Shown piece by piece: positions 1 through 13,400 of a DNA stretch of 64,000 nt. This DNA is from Ascidia mentula. Taxonomy: Eukaryota; Chordata; Ascidiacea; Phlebobranchia; Ascidiidae. The notes under the pieces are model-generated. The model saw only the letters and a list, made by a program, of their open reading frames with translations, did no database searches and had not been told where the DNA came from. The stretch spans positions 13,389,001-13,453,000 of the forward strand of contig OX387197.1 of the NCBI GenBank assembly GCA_947561715.1, written 5' to 3'. The position numbers and the translations under genes were made by a program. Every line of letters begins with the position of its first letter. Position 1 is the stretch's first letter.

Positions 1-1488
1 AAATATATTTACCGAAAACAAATCTTTTAGAATTTTTGCAAAACTACCTGGGTTGCGGACACATCCTCCGGAATATCCGCTCGCGGACACCAACCGATGT
101 TAAAGAAATTCTTTGTTTGTGCTGGGGGGGTTAACGACGTATTGCATTTTGTAGCACGAAAATAGTTCGTTGTTCAGTTTGGGAGAAACGACAATGCTTA
201 TGTAAGGTGGAAGAAGACAGTTTAGTACCTGTGCGTCCAGTCATGTGGTTTGAATACAAGCTATGAGTCCCCAAAATAATAATCGGCACCTTGTTCTACG
301 TGCCCTGGGCTACATTTGATTCATGTGAAAAAATTCGTCCGCTCGGAACATTTACAAATGTTATTAAACATTTCGCTGCCCCTTTAAACTTATCATTGTG
401 CTGTAACTGTGTAGTATGTGGTTCGGCGCCAGTCCATTGTTGCAACATAGAAATACGACTGTCCGATGTATTGAATTTTATAATTGATCGTTTCGCAATA
501 TGTAATTTTGTGCAGTGGTGCGTGATATAATTTTGTTTTGTTTTTTTATTTCGACGATATGATAACTGTCTTTTTTTCGAGTGGTTGAAATTAAAACTTT
601 GTTTGGTAAGTAGGTAGGTATCTATGAGGTATATAGTTTGTTGGTGCCACTGTCTTGTCTTAGATTTGTGCTTTCTGGACAGACTTGTGGGGATAGCATT
701 TTATTTCGAAACAAGTTTTTAGTGTTTGTTGTAGGGATGTGCCAGATGGACAAGGATTCGGGTTCGTGCGAACACTGCGAACCCGAATAAATAGGAGACA
801 TTATTCGCACGAACCCGAATATATTCGTATCACAGACCATAGTAACACACACTGGCATACAACAGCGATGGAATTGGGCTGTATGCTGTACTTAATAATG
901 AAACCTATTTTAGGGTTAGGAGGGTTATAGTTAAAGTGAATAGTAACTAACCCTAAAACAGTTTGGTTTCAGCTCAGTGTGTATTGAACCATGGTGCATA
1001 AGTGTAAAACTACTGGGTTGTTATTTCATTGCTGTTGTGCCGTTTGGCATCGAATGTCCTTTTGCGAGAACTGCTAATAGAACGGGAGTCTTTTCAATAG
1101 CGTGTAACAGTGCCCAATAATGCCACATTGCCGTCATTTTTTGGCTGGACGTCGCAGTATGAGATCATCTTTGTTGTGACATAATGTGGGGTTTCCCCGA
1201 TATCTGAACATAGTTAGTTTGATTCCGCTCTGGACCCCTTGCCTGTTTTTATTCAACAACAAAAAACTTTTGTTAGGCTTCAATTTTTTATGTGTACACA
1301 AGATCTTAATTTTTCTTATCTCATTTTTATGTGACAAAATCAAAACTTGACATCACAGCTGTCAAGTAAAACTAACTGTATCTATTGGGTTTTCAATCAG
1401 TGGGAGTGAACACATTAGCTCTCACTGGAAAACTTTATTTGTTGCCATAGGGAGACAGATTGAATTTAACTTTGCTTCTGCAGTCAAC
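1..1488. other. Intergenic, upstream of CCDC66
   Basis: I see no coding exon here. The short open frames lack recognisable domains and overlap each other on both strands. The stretch contains a partial copy of a hAT-like palindromic repeat (732-858). It also has a 12-bp inverted repeat with arms 908-919 and 947-958 that resembles telomere-like TTAGGG only by chance. The CCDC66 promoter must lie here, but I cannot point to a motif. Confidence 0.5.
732..858. repeat. Partial copy of hAT-like palindromic repeat
   Basis: It begins with the same terminus, TAGGGATGTGCCA, as the complete element at 6953-7560. It then carries the same internal palindromic motifs, CGGGTTCG / CGAACCCGAATA. The right end does not show the matching inverted terminus or an 8-bp target duplication, so this copy looks truncated or internally rearranged. 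Confidence 0.6.
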
Positions 1489-4400
1489 ATGGATGTTGGG
1501 TAAGTGAGGGAAATGCATAAATGTATACAATTTTGTTAATTTACCTACATTGGCAACAGGCATTCTATATTTAATCTTTTGTAGGGATGGAATAACTGTT
1601 CAAACAGCAGTGGTGAATGGCAAAACGGCACCAAAGATTATTTTGATGGGACACTCGAACAGAACATCCTATTCAAAAAATAAACCATCTGGGCTTCATG
1701 TTAAGCATTTACAGAAAAACAAAAAAGAAAATCAGCAGAACTCTAATAATAAGCATGATGTTCAGGCAGGTAAACAAAAAGAAAAAAGAAGAGGTTTGCG
1801 ACATGTAGACATAGTCGACAAATCTTTATCACCACTAGCACATACTGAAGCTTCATCTTATGAGAAACCCAAAGCTTTAAAACAAAGCAAATTGAAAATA
1901 TCTTCTGACGGACCACAGCATAAACCAAACCATGCAACCATAGAGGTTGACACTCACTATGTTACGTTGACTCAAGACCAGCTTAACAGCATACTGAACT
2001 TGGTAAAAGTTAACCAAAGTGCAACGCATCTGGAAACTAGTGGAGAAATTGCAAATACCTCATCACAAACATTGAATGAATTACAAGAAGATCTATCTGA
2101 ACCAACTCTGGAGTCAGTTGGTGATCAGAATAAAGTCACGAATAATGATGAAAGTTCCAATTTCACCTCTGAAACAACTACAAACAAAGAAAATGAAACA
2201 AAACAAGGTAATACAAGAGATTTTTTGATCGTGCAATCACTAGTTTATGATCCCAGAATTTGGGTAATCGGGTGCAACAATTTTACCACCAGTACCATAC
2301 ATTGACGCCGACTGCATAGGGAGGGGGGGGTGGTCGAGGGGCCTCACCCCTTGTGATATTATGGTTTGGGTGCTTGCTGTATGATTCAGTTCCAACCATG
2401 GGCGTATCCAGGGGGGTCCGAGGGGTCCGGACTTGTTTCCAAACAGGGAGCATCAATACCGAACACTTGGTATTGTTACCAAACATGTTGCATTGTTACG
2501 AAACAAAGGTAATTTTTTGTCAGTTTACGGACAAAACGTCGTTTTTCAGTGGCCACGTTGTGATGACAAGCGGTTTACTTGCGTGAAAGTCAATTAGTGT
2601 AGTTGTTAAACTTTGAAAGCAGTAGTAATAAAACTATGGTGCAAGCACTATACGGCAAAACCTCGCATCGATTGTCCCATAGCGTTACACAATTGCGTAG
2701 AAAGCCACCGTTTATATGACGGTTGGCGGGAACATCGGCGTTCCTATTTTGCGATTTTCACCCACAATTAACCTTAGTTTATACCTGAAAATCATGGAAT
2801 TCCCTAAAAATTTGGACCCCCTCCTTTAAAAATTCCTGGATACGCCCCTGGTTCCAACTGTGCTTGGCCAGCATATTGTGTGAAGGGCAATTGCCAACAA
2901 TTCTTTTTTAATCCCAAACTTCAATGATATTATATTTTACAATACAAATATATTAAGCTAACTTCTGTAATTTACAAGTTTGTTAACTTTGTGATTGTTT
3001 GATCAGTGAAAATAACTTGGTGTATGTGAAACTTTAATTGCTACTATTCAATAGAGGAAAACAATGGAATTGACAAGGATTTATTTCCTCTTTCTCATAA
3101 ACCTGGCACAATACTAGGATTTGGATTGAGAGATCAAGATCAATTGTCAATAGAGAAGAAAAAGCAAAAGTGGCTTCAAGAGCTCAATGCTCAAATTGAA
3201 AGCAAAAAAGATACATTGGTATGAATGTTTGGTAGGCATGGTGAAAACTATTATAGTATGCATTTATTGTAGGACACAAAAAAAGGTACTGAAGGTGCAC
3301 CAAATCAAACAGGTATGCCATTGCTAATTAATACACACATGGTATAAAATGTAATTAATACACACAAGTGCCAGTTATGTAAATTCTTAAAATACCTGTG
3401 TTAAAAAATCCTAAAAACTTTGTGTGCCTGCAATTCCACTTTATAAACCCTTACATCTTTCACACTATGCTGTACTAAATCAATTAGATGAAAACTTTGC
3501 TAAACTGGCAATTGTTTAAGCATAACATAGTATAGCAGTTTCTTCGTTTGAGAAATTTTAATTGTAGAAAATTATAGTTGTTTATTTCGATTTCTACTAC
3601 AAAATCAACATTTTGTGATGAAAATCAAGTAATTCGGATTTTTAGGTCGGACTGTGCAATACATACTTTTTGTCCGCGCTCATGCTAAAGTGGTTAATGA
3701 AATGCCACTTTTCAAATATTATTTCTTCAGAGAAAAGGTGCCGTAGAGGATTGTATCACACACAAAAAATACCTGGGTCATATCATAGTGATAACATGCC
3801 TGAAGTATATTAATATATTAACGGTTAACAGTCAGCTATTATATATTCTGTATTGATAGTCTGTCAAAAATTATAAAGTCATTAGTGCAGCATATAACTT
3901 TAGCACTAAGAAGTACCACTAAGTGAAAAATTCAGAGCCTGACTGGTTTACCATCTACGTATAATATGTATCTATTTGATGCATTAAATGAGGAATTGGC
4001 TAATGACTGAATTTTTTGCAATTGTTCTACCTGCTGACAATAGTGTTTCCTTGTCTTGGAATCTTTGCTCTGAAAGACACCCAACCAATTTTTGGAAGAA
4101 AAAAAATTTTTTTGCCCTTTGAGAAAGGACAGGGTTTTCTCATGTGGACCACTTGGCCAATTTAGTAAACTCTGTGGACTCCCGCCGTCTTGTTTTGTGA
4201 TGTCCCTTTACAATTTTAACTTCAATGCTGATCTGCCAAACTGGCAGTGAAAGTATTATATTGTAGTTCAAAATTAATCTGTGCTTCTGGCATAATTAAA
4301 CATATTCGTTTCGCATGAAAGTACTATTGTTCCTGTAGATCCTGGATAGGTTACTGTGTCCCTAGGCGTACATCATTTATGAACACCCAGTTAAGAAACC

Positions 4401-7400
4401 ACAAAACATTGGAACATCCTTATATTCCATAAAACTATGTACATAGTGAGCTACATAGCTCAGCATTTCTCAACCTGGGAGAGGGACCTATCAAGGGAGG
4501 TGCAAAGATTTTGATAAAAATCCCTGACAAGAAACTTTGTCATGAGATCAAAAAAGATCTGTGATCAGCTTGCAAAATCACTAAAAGGGGTCATGAACCA
4601 AAAAGGTTGGAGAAACACTGATCTAGTTCAAAAAGTATGTGTTTTTATAATCTTCTTGTTGATCTGTTTTCACTTTCGCTAAAGACCCCAAATAAGGGAT
4701 AGAATTGTGCAAGGTGTATTTGAGGTTTTTCACTGAGCTTTAACAAAACACAAAAATATAGCATTTAATGCATTTTTTTGTAATATCGATGTTAAGTAAT
4801 GTTTATTTTTATAGCAAGGAATAATGCCGAATGTAAAACCACAATGCCTATTAAACAAATAAAATATGACTGTGAGTATAAACAGTCACAAAATAAGATT
4901 GTCCACATAAGGATTTTAAATTGATCAATATTTTCAAACAAAGACAGGTAATTGTCCAGCTGATTGACCAATCAACCTGTTTTTGCCTTAGTCTCAGTGC
5001 ATACTTGACAAAAGCATGTATATATATACAAAATATAATAAGGTTCACAGGCTTCGCAGCCAAGCTGGATCAGCCACTTTTCCCGACAAGTCGGAGCGAG
5101 ATCTGAAAAATCAAGCTCCCGGTGAGGTTTGAACTCACGACCCTGGGCTAATTGCCCAATATTCTGATCAAAATATTAGAGCTGTGATCGCCAAATATGG
5201 AGGGCCTGCGCAGTGGGGCGATCCCGCCTTGCTATGCGTGAGCATGGCATTACTTCTGCGTTGTCTGATTACGGTGGTGGAGATCCTCTACGCATGTGAA
5301 GGCCTGACAAGTTGTGTGCTTGCGCACCAGTGTACCTTGGCCACAATATACCCTGTGAAGCCACTGAGCTCCTGTAGCTCAGTTGGTAGAGCGTTGGGCC
5401 TGGTTAGCCCAGGGTCGTGAGTTCAAACCTCACCGGGAGCTTGATTTTTCAGATCTCGCTCCGACTTGTCGGGAAAAGAGGCTGATCCAGCTTGGCTGCA
5501 ATGCCTTGAACCTTATGATCAAAATATTAGAGCTGTGATCGCCAAATATGGAGGGCCTGCGTAGTGACACGATCCCGCCTTGCTATGCGTAAGCATGGCA
5601 TTACTTATACAAAATATAATTATAGATATGGTATCCAACTACAAAGGTAGAAAAAAACATTTTCCAGCACTGAGAACTGGAAAAAAATCCCCAACAATAT
5701 TTAAAAGTAGTACGTCACATTTTTTATTACGAATAAATTTCTCAAGTGTTGCAGTTCATTGGCGATAGTACAAATAGGAAAACATTTCTTGCATATCAAT
5801 AACATATTGTTTTATCTTTTTCGCATTCAACACATCACTAATAACTGACTACTAAGAAGATAGTTAAATTGACAATGTTCAAGTGGATATTTTATTATTT
5901 CTATTCTTAGATGTTGCATCCACATTACTGGCCTCTTCTAATGAACTTTTGAGATCTTTCCCTTCTTCTATGAGATCCTCATTTTTTTTTGGTGAATCGC
6001 CAAGAGACCGTGCTTACAGGGCCAAAAAAAAGGATGAGCAAAAGAGGTATATCATGTTATGACCTCCTACTGACACACACTGACAGTCTAATACTTCCTG
6101 TAGTTGGAAAGAAGAATTGGAAAAACAAATTAATGACAAAAATCAAGCTAAAACAGGACAAAAAAATAAATTAACCGATGGTAAATTGGATGATTCAGCA
6201 TGGACTAAACACTTTGATACATTTCTTCCCAATCCAAAGAGGTATGTTAATTAGAAAAATAAATAGTTTTGTGATATCTAATGCAATTAACCAAAGAGTC
6301 AGTAAAATCTGGGACAATGGTATAGTGTTTTAGTGTAACATTAAAAACTTTCTGTGGAAAGTTATTTGTTTTTGATTGTTTCATGCACTGTACCAAATAT
6401 TTACATGCCATTGATTATATGTGCATGATTATATTTTTGCAAATAGCTGTAAAATTAAAAAACTGTTTTCAAATCCAACTGTAAAGTATATTAGTAGATT
6501 TTTTAGAATCCTTAGACATTCTGGAATTTTGCTTTTGAAGATATCAAAAATATAACCATTTCCAGAAATATAAAAATAAAATATTTCCTGTATTTACCTG
6601 ATGTTTGTATTTCACATGACTTCAAGTACGCCACCTAAGAAAGATATTTGTAGCCACAATAAAAATGTTAGAGTGAGTTTTCAATGTTACAATGTACAAA
6701 GCACACTGATCTGCCCTTTTTAAGTTGCTTAATACTGCCCCATTGTATTGATTCTCATTGACAATTTTTGAACATGTGCACAACGTCTCCATTTGAAAAG
6801 CTGTGTAAGAATCATAGCATGTAATGAGCAAGGTGACATGGCAATATTTCCACCATGAGCTACGAATTTGTTTGTGTAATATATCTTAAATGTATGCCAA
6901 TGTAGACTTTGCAACAAAGTAAAATATGGTTCAAAATTTTTGTGGAACATAGTAGGGATGTGACAAGGCGAACCCGAACCCAAATAGATTCGCCGAATAT
7001 GAGCCCAGATTTCAGATTCGTACGAACCCGAATATTGCGCAAGATTTGTATGCGAATATTTTTTAAGCATAATATAGTTGTGTGATACAACCGCCAAAGT
7101 TTTTGTCTTTTTCACATGACCAATAACGGTAGCACAGCATGGGTTTTCGTCACCAAAATACAGAAGCGCATTTGAAAACAAAAGAACGGAAGTCCTGTGT
7201 TGTTCAACATTATATTTGGTCAATCATGACATGACGGCTTTATTCCGTTATGTCAATCAAAGTATCGTTTTTCCTAAACACTAGCGGTAAAGGCCACTGT
7301 TCGTCTGAGGAATAGTGTAGACTCGGTTGTTGGTTTCCAAAAGTGCAATAAACTTTGCAGAAATCAACTGTACGCAATTTATTTGTCGTATGATATCAAA

Positions 7401-10400
7401 AGAATAGTTGGTGAAGCAACATATTTGCGCACGTAATGCAAATGACCAACTATTATTGACGTCACACTTACATACGAATATATTCGGGTTTGCACGAAAA
7501 ATGTTTCTAATTATTTGGATTCGCACAAACCCGAATCTTTGTCCATTTGGCACATCCCTAGAACATAGCCTTGAAAATTTTTACGGTATCATCTGAATTA
7601 TTTTAACTTATTCTCTTTGTGTTGTTTTGAATTGTGTGCCCTTTGTCTTATTGTTGAAATTGAAATCCAACTGAAATATTGCATTTGATTAGAATGATTG
7701 AATTGACAAACAAAAATGTTTAGTTCATTGATATGTTGTTAATGCAAAACAATTCTCTCCAACAATTGATAATTACATTATTCTATTTCTTTCAGAAAAC
7801 CCAGCGACTTAGATATGGGCAATGATGCAACTCCAATCCAAGGCAATTTGGTTCCACGTTCACCGTAAGTGAAATATTTTACTCTTAGTTTTTTATACTA
7901 GTAAGAGAGACAAATATAACAACAGTAAGCGTTATGCGGTAAAGTGAGCGCTACAACAGCAATATACACTACAAAAAATGCATTATGTTGTAGAAGTCAG
8001 AATGTTAAATTTTTTAACCGTAAAGTGATGTAATGAGTTTTTTTGTCATTTTAATTGCTCTCTAGTATTATTATCCATATAAATATACTTGCTGGGAATC
8101 GGTTACACTTTGCAGACTTCAAATTGGAGTTGTGGTTGTTTACGTCGCACACAGGAGTTAAAATGAGCTACATTTAATAAACTACAACATCATTGTTCAA
8201 TATACTACCGCTATTATGTATATTAAACCTTGCTTCATCAAAATTTCACTTGCAGTAAACAGCGGCAATTAAATAGTTAAACAGGTGGCTGCAAACCAAA
8301 AATTCACAAAATCTGCACAGGGTATTGCATTTCGATCTTTTTGTCGACTAGATTCCATTAATTATGTTTGGTTAAAATGATTATATTATTGCACAAAAAA
8401 AAACGGTGCCCTTATGCCTTACACGGCAAACACAAAAGAGGTGACCTAGTTTTAAATGAGTTCTCTGAGGTAGTTGCATTAAATTTGTTGCAAGGTCCGC
8501 TGTCAAGTATGATTGCCCGCTATTTGTTGGTTACAACACACACCAATCATGTGTGTGTTTATTGCGAGTGTTGCCCTTTCGGTAAATGCAACTCATACAT
8601 TTAATTCATAGACAGTTATGTCATATCTGATGACTTCATAAGAACAAACTATGATGTCACAATACAGCCACCACCTTGAAATATAAAAACTAGGTGTCTG
8701 TGGCTACACAAGTATATAAAAATTACGAACATGGCACTAAATATATGGAATACACAGTAACAAAAGGGATAACTGATGAACTTCTTTTTGTTTAAGTTGG
8801 GTGTCTGTCACTTCATGATGTTCCTTTTGTGTGAGGGTTTACAATCTTCCAGTTGCAGTTTTTTGGTCAACACTAAAATTTCTGATATTATGATGGTGTA
8901 AAAATGTTTTGTTGTTGGATATGAAAATGAGGAAGATGAGCGAGCAGGATGTAAAAATTTAACATTACCTTCATTTGTTTAGCTGTTTTATTGATCGCTA
9001 GCCACCATCTGAAACCCTATTCTAAGTCGAAGGTGAAATATCCTACAACATCTCTTTTTTATCAGAAAGTAATATTTTTTTTGCCACATGAACTCAGAAT
9101 CATTGACTGGGATGTATGAGTAAAATTTTACTGGTAATTGTAACATCTATTCCAAAACAGTTTCTTAAAAAAAGCTCTCTCCTCTTTGTAGTTTTCTCTG
9201 TAAACTGAATTTAATTTTCGCAGTGCGACCTAGTCCTTTTTATTTTTCCTCATCCTGATTTAGTGTCATGGATTATTATGATATAGCCTACATTTTGTTT
9301 TCAAAGTTTGTGGAATTAATTTTTTTCAATATTTATCTGTGGAATCATCTTAACAATGTAAATACATCAAGAAATGGTGGAGATATGAACAAACAACGAT
9401 TGTAAAATCACCTTGGAAATTTAGTCTTGTGTGATATCTCAAAAACTACTACATTCACCAACCTTAAGTGTAAATTTCATTGGAATTAACAGTGGTCATA
9501 TCAAAATAATGTTTTAAATTTGGTGATAAAAAATTACTCCATTAGTTTTTTTGGTATGATTTTCAGAGAGAAGAACGATCTTCTAAGTACTGCAAAATCA
9601 GATCGTTCAAACTATTTGAGGTCCATGACCTCTCTGCTAGATCCAGCTGAAATTGATGCTATTGAGTTACGTCGCTTGAAGCAAGAGGAACATAGGGTAT
9701 GGATAATTATGAATTACAGTGATGGCTCTCACAGTTTTTAACTAAGGCCATCTTTTGTCATAAGATTCAACTAACGCAAACGTGTTTCTTGCTATTTCAT
9801 CACAAGCAGGATTGTTCCACTCTAACCGTGGAGCTCAGTAGTTAGGCTAGGGTTGTTAGTTCAAACTTCACCGGGAAATTGATTATTTAGATCTTGCTCC
9901 GACTTTTTATGGCTTGTGCCACTTTATTTGGTTTGAACATCCACCATACCTCCTTCATAGCCAAAATATTTTTTTATGTTTTTAACTTTGATACCTGGAG
10001 TAGCATAAATGGATTTCACTACTAAATAATGATATGACTAAATTAAAACCATTTTTCACAACGCAAAAAAAGCAAAATGTGCCGAAACAAAATGACTGTT
10101 TTGTCAAGTGAATTTTTTAAAAAAAGCTGTTGTCAGCCATAGTGTTATATTGCTGCTACAAAATTTTTAAGAGTGAAATCATGAAATGTTTCCCGCTTGC
10201 CTAATTGATACTAAAAAGTTACTCCACAGGTTATTATTAAAGTAAAATCTGCATAATTAACTGACCAAGCAACTCGTACCCCTTATGAAATCTGATCTTG
10301 TACCCCGCAGTGGTACTTATCAACTAGAATCAATGCCTGTTATAGGATATAAATTGTCGATAATCTAATTTTATAGAAATTAATAAACTTGTAACATTCA

Positions 10401-13400
10401 CTATAAGCTCACAATAAGTGGTAAATGATCAGTGCCGGTGCGATATCTATATTTTTATCAAAATCAATAAAAAGGCTAATTTTGCCTTAACTGCATTGTC
10501 AGTTTCTCTACTCAAAAAAAGAATAAAAACAAAAAACAAGCTTAACATTATGTCCTGAGTAAACATATCCAAACCAAAAAAAAGACAATAAAACAACGAA
10601 CACTGGTTCAAAAAATACCAACCCACAACCGAAAAAACATATTTATTCCTACCCACAACCCACAAAAAATTTCATTGTTGTGGTAACCATTTGATATTTT
10701 TGCAGGGCAAAAGCTGACTTGCTTTTTGTTCATTGATTCATGTGAAAAATGCACAAATTATTTAACATCCTCACATTAGTTGGGTCACACCACAGCTTTT
10801 ACTCTAACGTCACTTGGGACACCCTTTGCTTAAACAATTACAAGAAGTCTATATCTCAGAATTAGAGTTGTTAAAATTTAAGAGAGTCACATCACTGGTA
10901 AAATTGTGTTTATATATAGAAAATAAAGTGTATTACAAACTGAAAAAACATATTTTGTTATAGCGTGCCATCTCTGAACAAGTTAATGCAAAAAGAAAAC
11001 TCAAGGAAGCTGAGGACAAAGCTAGAAAGTATGAAGAAGAAATGGAAGAAAAGCGACTAATTGCGGATCGTCTGAAATTAAAAGCTCAGTTGGAAAGGGA
11101 GAAAAATTTGCAACTAGTTAAAGAGGTTAAATTCATTCTGTATCTAATGCATTTAGTTTGTTTAAGAACTAGTACAGACGATCCATCATAAATCCCAAAC
11201 TGTTGCCTTTGTTTATTTCATTGAATATCCTTATGAAGTGCTGTGTAATTACTGATAATCTTAAACTAGTCAAAACCAATAGGATTGCTTTTGTTTTGCT
11301 TTCACTATCTAAAACCTTGTTAACTGTCCACATTTGTGTTATTAGGTTTTTTCTTGGTTGGCAGCAAACAATTGTCAAAAACTCCATGATAACTTGTGGG
11401 CACTGCACTCTAAAATATCTGCTTTGTGACAAACCTGACTATGAAAGAGAGAGATGTTAGGCACTGAATCAGAAACAAAGTGTATTAAGACATACTAATT
11501 GTTCCACAACAATGATGACAAGAGTTTTGGGTCTATCTTTGTGATAATTTGAGAATCTTGTCTGCAAATTTGAGAATCTTGTCATGCAAATTAATGACCT
11601 CAGCTAGAAACTCACAAAACTGATCAGTAAGCAAAACTGCCATAGGTTTGCAGCATGTTTTCTGCTGCTGACTTTCCTTATGTTTATGTCCCACATAATA
11701 TGTTTTCTGCCTCATGTCTCCTATTGGTCACTTCCAAATCCATTACCAAGGCAATTTCCAAACCACCAAACAGCAACATTCAACAACTAGTATAAATTGC
11801 TAAGTCTAGCAGTAGCACTACTGTTTGTTTTACACTCTTCGTGGATAAATTGCAAATTAGAATTTGGACTCTTTTTATAACATATTTTTAAAAAATTCCC
11901 AAAAATTATTAAAATTTGTTTGCAGGAAAAACGTGAACAACAAACCATTAAAGTATACCAACAAATTAAGGATGCTGAAGCACATGCTCGAAAAGACAAA
12001 ATGGAACGCAAAAAGCACAACTTACATCTTAATGGACATGACACTTCCAGACTTGAAAAAAAATATTTGGAGACTTTAAATAAGTAAGCCTTTTACGTCT
12101 ATTGTTTTCTTTATTATAAAAATTTCTTTTCAAAGAAACAGCACCCAGCCAACTAAAACTGATGCTGTCCATACCAGCACCAAACAGCAAGAAGTTACAT
12201 TACATTCTAAAACAGGTGAAGTGTGGTTTTGTCCTTTTCAAAAGAAAATTACTTTTCTTTCTGCAGACCCGAATGTTGAATCATCCATATCAATGCATGC
12301 AGAAAATCATTTTGTCACATATCAAACAGACCCAAGTGGAAAATTAAAGTTGGAAATATCTTTGTTACAATCACCAAGAAACTTGCATCTTACTGAAGCA
12401 GCTGTACAAACAGGTGAAAAAATAATTATTGTAACTCACAAATTCTCACAATTTGGTTTGTTTGCTTTTACTACTTTTCTAGAAACCATTCCCATAAAAA
12501 CAGACAATGTTGTAGGTAAAGACACCATTGGAAACAAATTATCATCCTTTGTAGAGAAGTATGCCCATCACACAACAAACTTACAATTTCGGTTTAACCA
12601 TAACTTTATTATTTGTTTTTTTAATGAATGCAGTAAACATCATGAAAAACCAAAACACCAAGAAATCAGTTTAGCTCCAAGAGCCCCAGAGAAAAAGACA
12701 AAGCCAAAATGGGGAGTTGGACAAAAAAAAACATATTTGTCGGCATCTCAAAGGTTTGCATAATTAAACACATTGTATGTAATGAAGAGTATTATGATTT
12801 TGGGATATCTTGAAGGTATACTGGAAACCAACAAACTCAACAAATCCGAAGTAAGACAAAAAAAGCAAATATATTGAATCAACAGACTGGAAGCCATCAT
12901 GCCAAAGACAAAAAAGTTGACAATACTAGGTATGACACATTACTGGTTGAAGTTAAAATTCATTTACCTAGGTGTGGACATAGCTAAATACAGATACCAA
13001 ATTGCAGGCAATTGTATTTTCAGTGTTAGGATAGGGAAAATGGCCAACTGGTATTTAGTAAATTATTTCGTTGGGATTTTGATTTGTTTGCAGTGATATA
13101 CTAAACTCGGTTGTGTTACATTTTTATTGATAACAACTATCTTACACTTAACCAATATCAATGTAACAGAAAAAACACATCTTCCAACTATGAAACCTCG
13201 ATCTCAATTTTGGAGAATTCTTCCCAGAATCAAGCAGCACATGAATGGGAAAGGTAAAAGTTTTATGTTCAATTAAAAATATTTTTCCAATTTTAGCAAG
13301 CACTCCACAGTATTCCTGGATTACTTTAGAACATCGGTTTGTGGAACCCCAAGTGGTGATTACTAGGGGGTCCTTCTTATTTAAAGTTTATGATTATTTT

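Noticed and set aside
291-530. Small 79-codon open frame.
   Set aside because: No domain, no ATG-type start context (the first codon is not ATG), and no splice partners; best read as noise.
908-958. TTTTAGGGTTAG ... CTAACCCTAAAA looked like telomere repeat or a satellite.
   Set aside because: Only one copy on each arm, no tandem array; a chance or small hairpin.
5368-5440. A functional tRNA-Thr (GGU) gene.
   Set aside because: It has an extra base before the anticodon stem, no T-run terminator, and its body is repeated nearby, so it is a SINE head.
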